Below are positions 50,290-58,913 of a stretch of DNA of 64,000 bases, in pieces. The stretch is from Treponema saccharophilum DSM 2985. GTDB lineage: Bacteria > Spirochaetota > Spirochaetia > Treponematales > Treponemataceae. The first letter of the stretch is position 1. The number at the start of each line of letters is the position of its first letter. The notes beneath the pieces were generated by a model. The model did no database searches. It worked only from the letters and a program-made list of their open reading frames with translations, and was not told the DNA's origin. Location of the stretch: NCBI RefSeq assembly GCF_000255555.1, contig NZ_AGRW01000050.1, positions 89,557 to 153,556 on the forward strand. Direction: 5' to 3'. A program made the position numbers and the translations under genes.

Positions 50290-51219
50290 ATGGAAAAAGA
50301 CAAACTCGAATCGAAAATCAAGAAAATCGCGGAGGAACTGCTTTCGATGCCGGAGGAAACGCGCACGGAATCGGAGGATTTCACCATCCTGAAAACGAAG
50401 CTCGCCGATTTTTCATGGCGGTGGGCGGAAGGCGTTTTCGGAAAGACGAAAATCGAGTGCGCGGGAGAGGAAATAATGAAATGCGCCGCAGCGTGCCTCA
50501 AAAATTTCAGCGGGCAGCCGGACGATTTCATCAAATATCTTTCCGCGTCGCTCAAGACACAAATCGAGCGCGCGAACGAGAGAAACGCCGAATCCGAATC
50601 GAGCGCGATGAAAGCCCCCGAAAAGAAAAGCCGGCTCGCAAAAAACGCTATCCGCTATGCCGAGGAAAACGCGCTTGAAATACGTTCCGATGCGGCGCAG
50701 GAAAAAATCGCCCGAATTTTCGGACTGCCAAAAGAGAAAATCAGGCGCGCGCTTGACTGCTGCTTCACCTGCAGGACGGAAGACGAATTCGTCATCGGAG
50801 ACGACGGCGAGTTTGCCTCGATGTTCGACACGGCTCTCCTCTCCCCCAAAAGCCGAAACCGCTATCCGGCGGAGAAAGCACTTCTTGACGGAGACATGCA
50901 GGCCAAGCTCAAACACAAGCTTTTGAGAATCGACTTGATTTTTCAAAAAAAGCAGGAGCGCGTGAAGCCGTACCTTTCCGCGCTGATTATGCGGCAGATT
51001 CTTTTTGAGCTGGATAACGCGAAAATCGATTTCGGGCAGTTTCCGGCATTTCTTTCGGAATTCAACTTCTCAAAATACGGGAAATCCGCCGAGCTGCTGG
51101 AAAACGTCGTCTCAGGAAAGGACATCCCCACGCAGGAGGAAACCGCGGCGATGTTCGGCAAGGACAAGACGGACGCAAGCCGGACGATGCGGGGCTTTCT
51201 GGAAAAAATGAAGGACTGA
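50290..51219 (+). CDS. Sigma-like protein with two predicted HTH regions
   Basis: A 309-residue cytosolic protein, AGGAG before ATG 50290. Residues about 68-92 (CLKNFSGQPDDFIKYLSASL) resemble the sigma region-2 type helix pair, with KxFxG..DFxxYL..LK. A first HTH lies at about 136-156 (EKIARIFGLPKEKIRRAL) and a second at about 283-305 (TQEETAAMFGKDKTDASRTM). The layout suggests a sigma factor or sigma-like DNA-binding regulator. It is 18 bp from the CARF-like gene, so nucleotide-controlled transcription is a possible model. Confidence 0.6.
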   Translation: MEKDKLESKIKKIAEELLSMPEETRTESEDFTILKTKLADFSWRWAEGVFGKTKIECAGEEIMKCAAACLKNFSGQPDDFIKYLSASLKTQIERANERNAESESSAMKAPEKKSRLAKNAIRYAEENALEIRSDAAQEKIARIFGLPKEKIRRALDCCFTCRTEDEFVIGDDGEFASMFDTALLSPKSRNRYPAEKALLDGDMQAKLKHKLLRIDLIFQKKQERVKPYLSALIMRQILFELDNAKIDFGQFPAFLSEFNFSKYGKSAELLENVVSGKDIPTQEETAAMFGKDKTDASRTMRGFLEKMKD

Positions 51220-51278
51220 CGGCGGGAACGGGAACGAAATGCGCGGGACACATTCTTGAGCTGTCCCGCGCATTTCCG

Positions 51279-51686
51279 CTACATCCCGCTGTATTTTGCG
51301 GAGCAAATCAGCTCGCTTTCCGAATCCGTGAAAATCATGCAGACGCTCATGTCGCACCCCTGTTTTCTGTCCAGGCGGCTGTCCAAATTCGCGGCGACAT
51401 CGCTGTTTACTTTCAGGGTGTGCTTTATGTCGCTTTTGGAGGCGGCTTTTCCCCGTTTGTATTGGCACCAGATATAATAGCTGCTTCCGTTTTTGTACAT
51501 CCTGATTGTGTGCTCGTCGTTTTCCTCGATGAGCGTGCTTTTTCCGCTCAGATACGGGCTGTAGTCAGAAAAATTTCTCTCGGAAGTGTCGTAATAATAG
51601 TACGGGAAGCCTTTTGTCGGGTTCTGCGCCCACAGAAAGGCGGCAAACGACAGGAACGCCAAAAAAACAGATATCTTTCTTTTCAT
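51279..51686 (-). CDS. Small secreted protein
   Basis: A 135-residue protein from ATG 51686 (MKRKISVFLAFLSFAAFLWA, signal peptide) with AAGGA 8 bp upstream. The mature part has aromatic and serine-rich strands (KGFPYYYYDTSERNFSDYS) and ends CSAKYSGM. It overlaps no gene but is convergent with the sigma-like gene (60-bp gap). Likely periplasmic; function unknown. Confidence 0.62.
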   Translation of the reverse strand: MKRKISVFLAFLSFAAFLWAQNPTKGFPYYYYDTSERNFSDYSPYLSGKSTLIEENDEHTIRMYKNGSSYYIWCQYKRGKAASKSDIKHTLKVNSDVAANLDSRLDRKQGCDMSVCMIFTDSESELICSAKYSGM

Positions 51687-51700
51687 TTTTGAATCCTTTT

Positions 51701-52219
51701 TTACCATGCGGCATCGTAAATCTTGTCCGCCAAATTCCGAGCCTCTTCTTCCGTGGCAACGGTGTCGGTCGCCTCCTTCAGAATCATCGCGCCGGCAGCG
51801 ATACCGAACAGCGCACCCGCACCTTTCGCCGCGTCAATCTTTTTCTGCTTCGCCTCCGCCGTGATGAATTTAACGCCTTTGTTGTTGAAGAAAATCGTCA
51901 TCTTGTCGCCGGAACGGGAAAAAGCGAACGAATTCTCGTTTCTCTCGACAATCGGCTCATAAAGCTCATGATTGAGCGAGCTTGTCGTATGTTCCGTCAG
52001 ATTTTCGAGCACGATGCGCCCGTCGTCGACGCGATAGCTCCAGGCGATGTAGTTTCCGCCCTTCTTTTCGCTGTATTTGAAAACAGTATCGTCGATTTCA
52101 AGGAAATAATCGCTGCTTCCGATTTTGTCCTTCGCCCATTTTCCGACAGGAGAATTTTCATCCGCAAAAAGAGCCGAGGCGGCGAACGCCATCAGCGCAC
52201 CAATAAAAAGCGTTTTCAT
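51701..52219 (-). CDS. Secreted lipocalin-like hypothetical protein
   Basis: A 172-residue protein with signal peptide MKTLFIGALMAFAASALFA. The mature region GKWAKDKIGSSDYFLEIDD.. has the KW..D.... YxLEID pattern of a beta barrel in small lipocalin-like domains, and ends in a helical basic segment (AKGAGALFGIAAGAM). It precedes the 51279 gene by 14 bp on the same strand; the two are probably cotranscribed. Function unknown. Confidence 0.65.
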   Translation of the reverse strand: MKTLFIGALMAFAASALFADENSPVGKWAKDKIGSSDYFLEIDDTVFKYSEKKGGNYIAWSYRVDDGRIVLENLTEHTTSSLNHELYEPIVERNENSFAFSRSGDKMTIFFNNKGVKFITAEAKQKKIDAAKGAGALFGIAAGAMILKEATDTVATEEEARNLADKIYDAAW

Positions 52220-52354
52220 TGAACGACTCCAAAATTAATATGCAAACGATAAGATATATGAAAATCAAATTTTCTGAAAGAATACATGCAGAAAAACTGT
52301 CAATCCGACGGAAAATTGCGGATAGAAAATACCGGGAGGATTTTTGGAGGAACA

Positions 52355-53944
52355 ATGGCAAACGACTTTGTTTTTGGCGGCTTCGGCTGTTTTGAAGAAA
52401 AAGGAACCGGTTTTTTCGGGGAATTTCTCGCGCTCCTCTCCTCAGCCGCCGACAACCGCGAGCGTATTTCGGCTTTTCTCGACAAAAACGGCTTTTCGGG
52501 CGCGGACGTGAGCGGGGCAATCAAGCGCTTTTTCCTGTATGCGAAGGAAACGCACAAGGCTGATTTCGACAAAAATCCGTCCGTCGTTTTCCTTCTATAT
52601 AAATGCATCCAGTTCCTGACGTTCGACGATTTCAAATCTATTTTTCCGGCAAAAAAATCGGTTGTGGAGCAGAACATATACGATTACTCGACGGAAATCT
52701 TCAAATCGAAGGACGCGGATTCTGCCGTGGAAAATTTCGCGCGCGGCTTCATCTCCTCGGCGTTCAGCGTCAGGAACATCGAAAAAAACAAGGACGAGAA
52801 ATACGACGACGATTTGAGCCTTCTCCAGAAGCTGTTCGCGTTCCTTCTTTTTGACAGCGCGGAAAAGCTCGGGCTTGGCAGAACCGGCGATTTCTGCACG
52901 GCGGGCGCGGAATACTGGTCGGCGGAAAAACTGTCGGCGGTCATGAACGCGCTCGCGCAAAAACTCGATTTCAACGGCAAAGCTCCGATAGAGCTTCCCG
53001 ATTTCAGGAATTTCAGCGGGAAGCATTTCGGGCGGAACGAAAGCGTCCTGCGGCTTCTGTACAACTTTACGCGTCCCGAGCAGGCTCTGAAAGAGGGAAT
53101 CATAAACGAGCTGAATTTCGTAAGGGAGCAGCAGCGCGCAATCCTCCCGATTTGGCCGAACACGCGGAAGGACAATTTCACCCCGTCCGACGCGTCATCG
53201 GAAATCAGGCGCGTGAAAGAAAACCTCAAGACGCTCAAATCCATCGATTTCGGTTTTTCCGACAGCGCATTCTCGCAGACTTTTTTCATCAACGACGAGG
53301 AAAAGGCGAAATCTGTCACAAGGACGATAAAATGCCGCTGTTTTTCCGAATCGGAAATGGAATGGGAGTCAATCGAAAGGAAGAAAGGAAGGATTTTCGC
53401 ACGAAGAAAGGAGCGCACCATGATAAAAAAATCGCTCGACTCAAAATTCCTGTATCCGGAGCGGAACAAAATTACGCACGTGGGGGAGAATTTTGCCGTC
53501 TTCACGCTTTTCACGAAGGATTACAAGGAGCGCGACAAATACATGTGGGAGGAGCTTTTTCTTCAGGCATTTTTCGACGCGCGGAAATACCTTGAGAAAG
53601 GCCCCGACAAGGAAATTTCGAAGCAGCTTATCGCGATACTGGATTACTTTTTCGAGAAAACGACGCGCCCGCTCGGACTGCCCCACCGCACCCCGGCGGA
53701 ATTGTACAAGCGCGTCTTCAACAACGGGGAAATCGCGATTCCGTACAGCGAGATAAAGAAGACGAACGTTTTCAGCAATCTCACCGACACCGAAATTCGC
53801 TATCTCAAACATTTTCTGGGCTTCCTGTACTGCTCGGAGAACATCGCCGAGGATTTCATTCTCCGGAACAAAGCGAAAATCCAGGTTTACCTGATTTACC
53901 TTACGCTTGAGCTGACAAAACTTGAAAGCGCGAAAAAGAAATAG
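52355..53944 (+). CDS. 529-residue orphan upstream of the MoxR/vWA cluster
   Basis: ATG 52355 (MANDFVFGGFG) is chosen because GGAGG lies 4 bp upstream. The protein is helical and cytosolic, with no signal peptide, P-loop or metal motif. Visible blocks are RESVLRLLYNF-type leucine-rich helices, TFFINDEEKAKSVTRTIKCR and a C-terminal helical region with LPHRTPAELYKRVFNNGE. It ends 57 bp before the MoxR gene in the same direction. Base composition is higher in GC than in the following genes. No family recognised; a partner or specificity subunit of the MoxR/vWA system is possible. Confidence 0.6.
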   Translation: MANDFVFGGFGCFEEKGTGFFGEFLALLSSAADNRERISAFLDKNGFSGADVSGAIKRFFLYAKETHKADFDKNPSVVFLLYKCIQFLTFDDFKSIFPAKKSVVEQNIYDYSTEIFKSKDADSAVENFARGFISSAFSVRNIEKNKDEKYDDDLSLLQKLFAFLLFDSAEKLGLGRTGDFCTAGAEYWSAEKLSAVMNALAQKLDFNGKAPIELPDFRNFSGKHFGRNESVLRLLYNFTRPEQALKEGIINELNFVREQQRAILPIWPNTRKDNFTPSDASSEIRRVKENLKTLKSIDFGFSDSAFSQTFFINDEEKAKSVTRTIKCRCFSESEMEWESIERKKGRIFARRKERTMIKKSLDSKFLYPERNKITHVGENFAVFTLFTKDYKERDKYMWEELFLQAFFDARKYLEKGPDKEISKQLIAILDYFFEKTTRPLGLPHRTPAELYKRVFNNGEIAIPYSEIKKTNVFSNLTDTEIRYLKHFLGFLYCSENIAEDFILRNKAKIQVYLIYLTLELTKLESAKKK

Positions 53945-54001
53945 AAAAAGCGTCAACTTGAAAATAAAATATTCCTAATACATAGAGCAAGGAGTCTTGA
54001 A

Positions 54002-56377
54002 ATGACATACACAAAAGAGGAAGTTGTGCAGAAACTTGTTTTGGCATACAAAGCACGTTGCGAAGAAAAGAACCTAGACGAGATTTCTATTTCATCCATC
54101 ATTCAAAAAGCTTCATTCAAGCAGGATGAGCGAAACGAAATTTTCAAGTTGTTCAATTTGCCTTCGTATGAAGAAATTCTTTTGCACACAAATCTTTTTG
54201 ATGTGTTCAGTCCACAAGGAAAAACTCACAAGGTTGCAAAAATGAAACAGACAAATGCCACAATGGAGGAAAAGACAATGGCAGAAAACGAAACAAAAAC
54301 GGAAAAACTTCACGACAGAATTCAAAAGATTCGCGACGCTCTTTCAGAAGGCTTGATTGAAAAAGAAGATGTTGTCCGCTTGCTGCTTCTTACGGCGATT
54401 GCAGGAGAAAGCTCATTTTTACTCGGCGCGCCAGGCTGTGGAAAAAGTATGCTTGCCCGCAGAATGGCTTTGGCGTTCAAGGTGGACGGAGAGAACGGAG
54501 TAAAGTATTTTGAAACGCTCTTGAACCAGTTTTCAACGCCAGAAGATGTATTCGGCAACATTTCGCTCAAGGCTTTGAACGGAGAGCTTGAAGAATGCAA
54601 GGGAAAAGAAGAATATCGCCGTCTCACAGAAAATATGCTTCCTGAAGCGGACGTCGCATTTTTGGACGAAATTTGGAAGGCAAGCCCGGCAATTTTGAAC
54701 ACGCTTCTGACGATTATCAACGAGCGAAAATTCCACAACGGAAGCAAGGTGATGGACGTTCCGCTCAAAGCCCTTTTCGCCGCATCGAACGAGCTTCCTG
54801 CAAAGGACAAGGGACTTGAAGCATTGTACGACCGTTTTGTCCTGCGCCTTTGCGTTGGATATATTCAAAATGAGGACAGCTTCTTTGAGATGATTGACGG
54901 CTCTTCAAGTTCAGAGTTTGAGCTTCCCGACGAAGTGAAAAAATTGCAGATTACGAACGAAGAACTGAAAGAGTGGAAAGAAAAAATTGACGCTGTTTCC
55001 CTTTCCGATGAGGCAAAAGCCGTCATTTCTGCAATCCGAAAGGAGCTTGTTCATCGAAACAACAACATGGGCGACGAGGACAAAAAGAACGGCGAGCTTT
55101 TTGAAGTTGGCGACCGTCGCTGGAAGAAAATCGCGCACATTCTCAAAACGTCGGCGTTCCTGAACGACCGCAGCGAAGTCGATTTGATGGACTGCCAGCT
55201 CATCGAATACTGCATCTGGAGCACGGAAAAGCAACAGAAGCAAGCCCGCGAGATTGTTGAGAAGTGCATCAAGCAGAACGGTGTGGACTGCGACAACGCG
55301 ATTGACGAAATCAGAGAACAGATTGTTGACTTTAAGGTGGCTATTGATGAAGCCTGGTTTATGGAAGTTGAGGAGCCTGCAACCGATAAAATTGTTACGG
55401 TTGATGGACAAAATTGCTATGAATGTACTCGTGAGGGAACAAGCGAAACTTGGTATGTAAGTGTGGAAAAAGGAACACATGCTTATTACTCTGATCATTC
55501 TCATGATGTCTATGATTCAAGTAAATCCCGTAGAACCTCTGATTATTCCATGACAAAACAAGGTGATAAAATTAAATGTTGGCAGAACTTCACCTTAAAA
55601 AAGAATCCTGCAAAAACCCATGTTGAAGCAAAGAAATTTTCCGACATCGCATACGAAACCCTGCAGAAAAAATTCAAGCAGGAGCGTTATGTGCCAATCG
55701 TTGACAGAATCAATGCCGAGATTGCTTCACTCAAGACTCAGAAAGAAAAGGACGCAGTTCCATTCAAGGCAAATCTCTTTGCGAATCAGGAATACAATAC
55801 GAGCATCACCTCAAAAATCGACACTGCAATTCGTGAACTTGAAGATGCCGAAGTTGCGCTTGATAAACAGCAGAGCCGCTATTACAAGGCGAATCTTTCA
55901 GCCTCTCTTTCTGTCGGCGATGTGATTCTAAAAAACGGCACAATCTATACTGCGGACGAAATAGCTTCTTTGTCTGACGAGGACAAAGGAAAAGTGATTG
56001 CTGTTGTCTGCGTTGCTGGTGAAAAAACGTATGCTGTGGGACTTGAGCAGTACACGGACACTTGGGACAACACCGCAAAAATCGCCTCTGACTACGGAAG
56101 CGAAAATGGACTTCCTTCAAAATATGCTTCTTGTTGGGCAGTTCCCGATAAGAATTTGCTTTCTAAAATCTGGGCGAACAGAGAAGTCATCAACAAATCT
56201 TTGGAAGCTGTTGGCAATAAGCTCGCAACTCTGATGGCAAAAGAATACTGGTCTTCAAGCTCAAATGGAGATACTGCCGCATTCTATCAGCTCTTTGACG
56301 AGCGCGGACACCAAGACCACACGACAAAAGACCATAATTATGCCGTCTGCCTTGTTCGCGAATGGAAAAAGGAATAG
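54002..56377 (+). CDS. MoxR/RavA-type AAA+ ATPase with DUF1566-like domain
   Basis: A 791-residue protein. The N-terminal 92 residues are a separate helical region. The AAA+ module has Walker A GAPGCGKSML at 142-151 and Walker B VAFLDEIWKASPAILNTLLT with the MoxR-type insert, and a sensor-1 region FAASNELPAKDKGLEALYDR. This matches RavA-like MoxR ATPases, which act as chaperone-like motors with a vWA partner. Residues about 620-790 form a DUF1566-type, C-type-lectin-like domain: SLSVGDVILKNGTIYTADE, then EYWSSSSNGDTAAFYQLF and HNYAVCLVREWKKE. It is followed by HEPN and HEPN-vWA genes. AAGGAG precedes ATG 54002, and an internal start at 54278 is possible. Confidence 0.85.
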   Translation: MTYTKEEVVQKLVLAYKARCEEKNLDEISISSIIQKASFKQDERNEIFKLFNLPSYEEILLHTNLFDVFSPQGKTHKVAKMKQTNATMEEKTMAENETKTEKLHDRIQKIRDALSEGLIEKEDVVRLLLLTAIAGESSFLLGAPGCGKSMLARRMALAFKVDGENGVKYFETLLNQFSTPEDVFGNISLKALNGELEECKGKEEYRRLTENMLPEADVAFLDEIWKASPAILNTLLTIINERKFHNGSKVMDVPLKALFAASNELPAKDKGLEALYDRFVLRLCVGYIQNEDSFFEMIDGSSSSEFELPDEVKKLQITNEELKEWKEKIDAVSLSDEAKAVISAIRKELVHRNNNMGDEDKKNGELFEVGDRRWKKIAHILKTSAFLNDRSEVDLMDCQLIEYCIWSTEKQQKQAREIVEKCIKQNGVDCDNAIDEIREQIVDFKVAIDEAWFMEVEEPATDKIVTVDGQNCYECTREGTSETWYVSVEKGTHAYYSDHSHDVYDSSKSRRTSDYSMTKQGDKIKCWQNFTLKKNPAKTHVEAKKFSDIAYETLQKKFKQERYVPIVDRINAEIASLKTQKEKDAVPFKANLFANQEYNTSITSKIDTAIRELEDAEVALDKQQSRYYKANLSASLSVGDVILKNGTIYTADEIASLSDEDKGKVIAVVCVAGEKTYAVGLEQYTDTWDNTAKIASDYGSENGLPSKYASCWAVPDKNLLSKIWANREVINKSLEAVGNKLATLMAKEYWSSSSNGDTAAFYQLFDERGHQDHTTKDHNYAVCLVREWKKE
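54265..54280 (+). promoter_or_regulatory. Internal ribosome site and alternative start in the MoxR gene
   Basis: GGAGG at 54265-54269 is followed 8 bp later by an in-frame ATG at 54278-54280 (MAENETKTEKLHD). This would give a shorter MoxR form lacking the first 92 residues. The match is better than chance, but it may only be a purine-rich codon run. Confidence 0.35.
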
Positions 56378-56380
56378 ACA

Positions 56381-56674
56381 TTGAACGAAAACAAATCGCG
56401 CAATGCCCTTTCCGCATTGCGACAAAAGTTCCCAGCCGCGCCTGATGTCTGCTCGCTTTCTGACGAACAAAAAGCGTGGCTTCAGATGAAAATCCAGTCG
56501 GTCGCGGAGGTAGCTGAAACAGCGCAGGTTGCCTTGCAGCTGCAAAAAATCCGTAACCGCCTTGTTCACGCGACGGAAGATGTGAGGGACGGGGAACTTC
56601 AAAAAATGGTTTCGTTCGTGTTTTCGAACATGGACGAAATTGAAAAATTGCTAGGAAAACAGGAATCGGAATGA
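56381..56674 (+). CDS. Stand-alone HEPN-like protein
   Basis: A 97-residue helical protein. It starts at TTG 56381 just after the MoxR stop (TAG), with AAAAAGGA before it. The C-terminal part carries IRNRLVHATED with Arg58, Asn59 and His63: the R-phi-X3-H motif of HEPN ribonuclease domains (phi is often a polar residue such as Asn). The next gene has the same domain at its N-terminus. HEPN proteins are commonly RNases in defence and toxin-antitoxin systems. It overlaps the next gene by 4 bp (ATGA at 56671). Confidence 0.65.
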   Translation: MNENKSRNALSALRQKFPAAPDVCSLSDEQKAWLQMKIQSVAEVAETAQVALQLQKIRNRLVHATEDVRDGELQKMVSFVFSNMDEIEKLLGKQESE

Positions 56675-58701
56675 ATAAAAAAGACCGTAATTCGCGAAAA
56701 TACAGCCGAAAGGCACTGGAGCGGGTGAATGAGATAATCGGCAAATATCCGACAAAGATATCTGATTTCGCAACCGTGAAAGAAGAATCTCGCGCGTGGA
56801 TTCAGATGAAAATTCAGCAATTTCGCGAGTGCTTGAAAAACGTGAAATTTTTGTCAAAACCGTCTTGGTGGGAACCGCTTAGATTAGCGCGGAACAAAAC
56901 AGCCCACCAAACAGAAGATTTTTCTGACGAGGAATTTTCTGATTTGTGCAGCAAAGTGTTCTCAAACATAGAAAAAATCACAGGCGACTTACAGGCGAAC
57001 ATCAAACGTTATCGCCAGCAGTCCAAGAAAAAACGCAAGTTTGAGAATTTCGCTTCTCCCGTCTTCGGTTCTGAAAATGACCGCAAGCAGCTTGTTGACG
57101 CCATGGAAGACATGATTTCGCCTGTCGAGCCGAAATATGTGAAAATCGAATTTCCCAAAAACAATTATGCAAAAATCGCGGAAGACACGCTTTCTGAAAT
57201 TCTTCGCCATGGAAACACGCATCCTTACGCGCTTTTGCATGAGGGCGTTAGCGAGAATATTCAGACTGACATTCTGGAATGGCTCCAAAAAACTCAAGCG
57301 ACGATTGAAAAGGAAAATCCATTTTTTGACGAAGCAATTTTCCTTGCCCAGCAGAAAAAACTCAGCGCACAAGAAATCGCACTTGATTTGTCTGCTGAAA
57401 ACTCAAAGATTCAGTATCATTACAAGCGGCTTCCTTCCGTGAGCGATTCAAAACGAGGAAGCATTGCTCCAAGCACTCTGGACTTTGATTTTTATCGCAA
57501 ATCTTTTTCCGAGCAGAAAAAAATCAAACCGGATAAAGACGGAAAAGAAACAATCGCATGGAAATCTGCGGAAAAACTTGATGTCTTGTGTCGCAATTTT
57601 CTTTCCGACATGGAGAAAAATCTCATCGACCGCAAAAACAAGTGGGAAATGGAGCGAATCGACGCACTCAGGAAGCAGTTCCTCGAAGAGCTTTACAAGA
57701 AAATCGAAAAATTCATGCGCCTTGAAAAACTCCTTTCGCCTTTTATCAAGGACTTGGGACGGCTCTGGGATTTGTCCAACAAAGCGTTTGAGACGAGCGG
57801 ATTTGAAATCTTGGAGCAGTTCGCAAAACTTTTGGAGCAGGACGAGTCCTTGCAGGAACTTGCCAAGATGATTGGAAAGCAGAGCCGCACGCAGGAAATT
57901 TTCGAAAAGGAAATGCGCGACAAAATCGTCATCAAAACCGAGTGGCATCCAAAACCTGCCTACCGTGGAGAGATAAACGGATTGCGCTATTCTTCCGACA
58001 TTGCCTCCGTGCTTCCTGCGGAACTTGCCATGATGAAAAATCCCGCGGCAAAGAAATTGTTCCAGCTCAAATTCGCGCAGAAACAGCTTTTGTCCTTTGA
58101 TTATCAAAACGACAAAGCGGAAAGCAAGGAAGAGCATGAGAGCGAAGAAGTTGACGTGGCAAAAAAAGACCAGAAAGGTCCTGTCATTATCTGCGTGGAC
58201 ACATCAGGCTCAATGCAAGGTACACCGGAAAACATCGCAAAGACCGTGACATTCGCCCTTTCAAAAATCGCCATGGAGGAAGAACGCAAGTGCTATCTGA
58301 TTTCGTTTTCCACTGGAATTGAAACGCTTGATATGTCGGATTTCAAATCGGGCGACGCGCTTACAAGAATTGTGCAGTTTCTCCGCATGAGCTTCAACGG
58401 CGGAACAGATGCAAGCCCTGCGTTAAAGCATGCTGTGCAGATGCTCCAGAAAGACGGTTACAAGAATGCAGACGTTCTGATGATTTCTGATTTTGTGATG
58501 GGAACTCTTCCTGATGACCTTGTGAAATCAATCGAAGAAGAAAAGAAGAAGAACACGGACTTCTACAGCCTTGTCATCGGTTCAAGCGGAAATCAGAGTA
58601 CGATTGCATGTTTCAATCATAATTGGCTCTACGACACAAGCGACTCGCGGGCGCAGCGGCATCTTGTTGAGCATCTGCAAACGATGAGAACGCGGACGTG
58701 A
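56671..58701 (+). CDS. HEPN-vWA fusion protein (ViaA-like)
   Basis: A 676-residue protein. Residues about 1-105 are a HEPN-like helical domain with RNKTAH (Arg74, Asn75, His79; R-phi-X3-H) and FSNIEKI, similar to the stand-alone protein at 56381. A long helical middle follows. The C-terminal vWA domain (about 505-676) has an intact metal-dependent MIDAS motif DTSGSMQG (Asp510, Ser512, Ser514), then MSFNGGTDASPALKHA and VLMISDFVMG. This is the usual partner fold of MoxR ATPases (ViaA with RavA). The pairing, 4-bp overlap and repeated HEPN domain suggest a coordinated system. Confidence 0.82.
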   Translation: MNKKDRNSRKYSRKALERVNEIIGKYPTKISDFATVKEESRAWIQMKIQQFRECLKNVKFLSKPSWWEPLRLARNKTAHQTEDFSDEEFSDLCSKVFSNIEKITGDLQANIKRYRQQSKKKRKFENFASPVFGSENDRKQLVDAMEDMISPVEPKYVKIEFPKNNYAKIAEDTLSEILRHGNTHPYALLHEGVSENIQTDILEWLQKTQATIEKENPFFDEAIFLAQQKKLSAQEIALDLSAENSKIQYHYKRLPSVSDSKRGSIAPSTLDFDFYRKSFSEQKKIKPDKDGKETIAWKSAEKLDVLCRNFLSDMEKNLIDRKNKWEMERIDALRKQFLEELYKKIEKFMRLEKLLSPFIKDLGRLWDLSNKAFETSGFEILEQFAKLLEQDESLQELAKMIGKQSRTQEIFEKEMRDKIVIKTEWHPKPAYRGEINGLRYSSDIASVLPAELAMMKNPAAKKLFQLKFAQKQLLSFDYQNDKAESKEEHESEEVDVAKKDQKGPVIICVDTSGSMQGTPENIAKTVTFALSKIAMEEERKCYLISFSTGIETLDMSDFKSGDALTRIVQFLRMSFNGGTDASPALKHAVQMLQKDGYKNADVLMISDFVMGTLPDDLVKSIEEEKKKNTDFYSLVIGSSGNQSTIACFNHNWLYDTSDSRAQRHLVEHLQTMRTRT

Positions 58702-58811
58702 AAAAAGGCTGGACGAATGAATTATTGAATTAAAAAATTGCCGATTCGCGATTCTCGCCCTATATGCGCAAGTAAAACAAATTCCCGACACTGCTGCATT
58801 TGGAGGCAAAA

Positions 58812-58898
58812 ATGGAAATCTCGACAAAAGAATGGAACGCTTACATAGAATCAATGAAAAACGCAATTTCAGAAGACAAGGCCTCCCCCGCCTCCTGA
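58812..58898 (+). CDS. 28-residue frame with strong ribosome site
   Basis: GGAGG lies 6 bp before ATG 58812. The frame MEISTKEWNAYIESMKNAIS ends at TGA 58896. The N-terminus is protein-like, so it may be the truncated start of a larger gene, cut at a CCTCCC...GGGAGG hairpin, or a small protein in its own right. Confidence 0.35.
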   Translation: MEISTKEWNAYIESMKNAISEDKASPAS

Positions 58899-58913
58899 CC
58901 TTGAGGGAGGAAA

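Noticed and set aside
54002..56377. Diversity-generating retroelement target
   Set aside because: The lectin-like end is suggestive, but no reverse transcriptase or template repeat is in the window.
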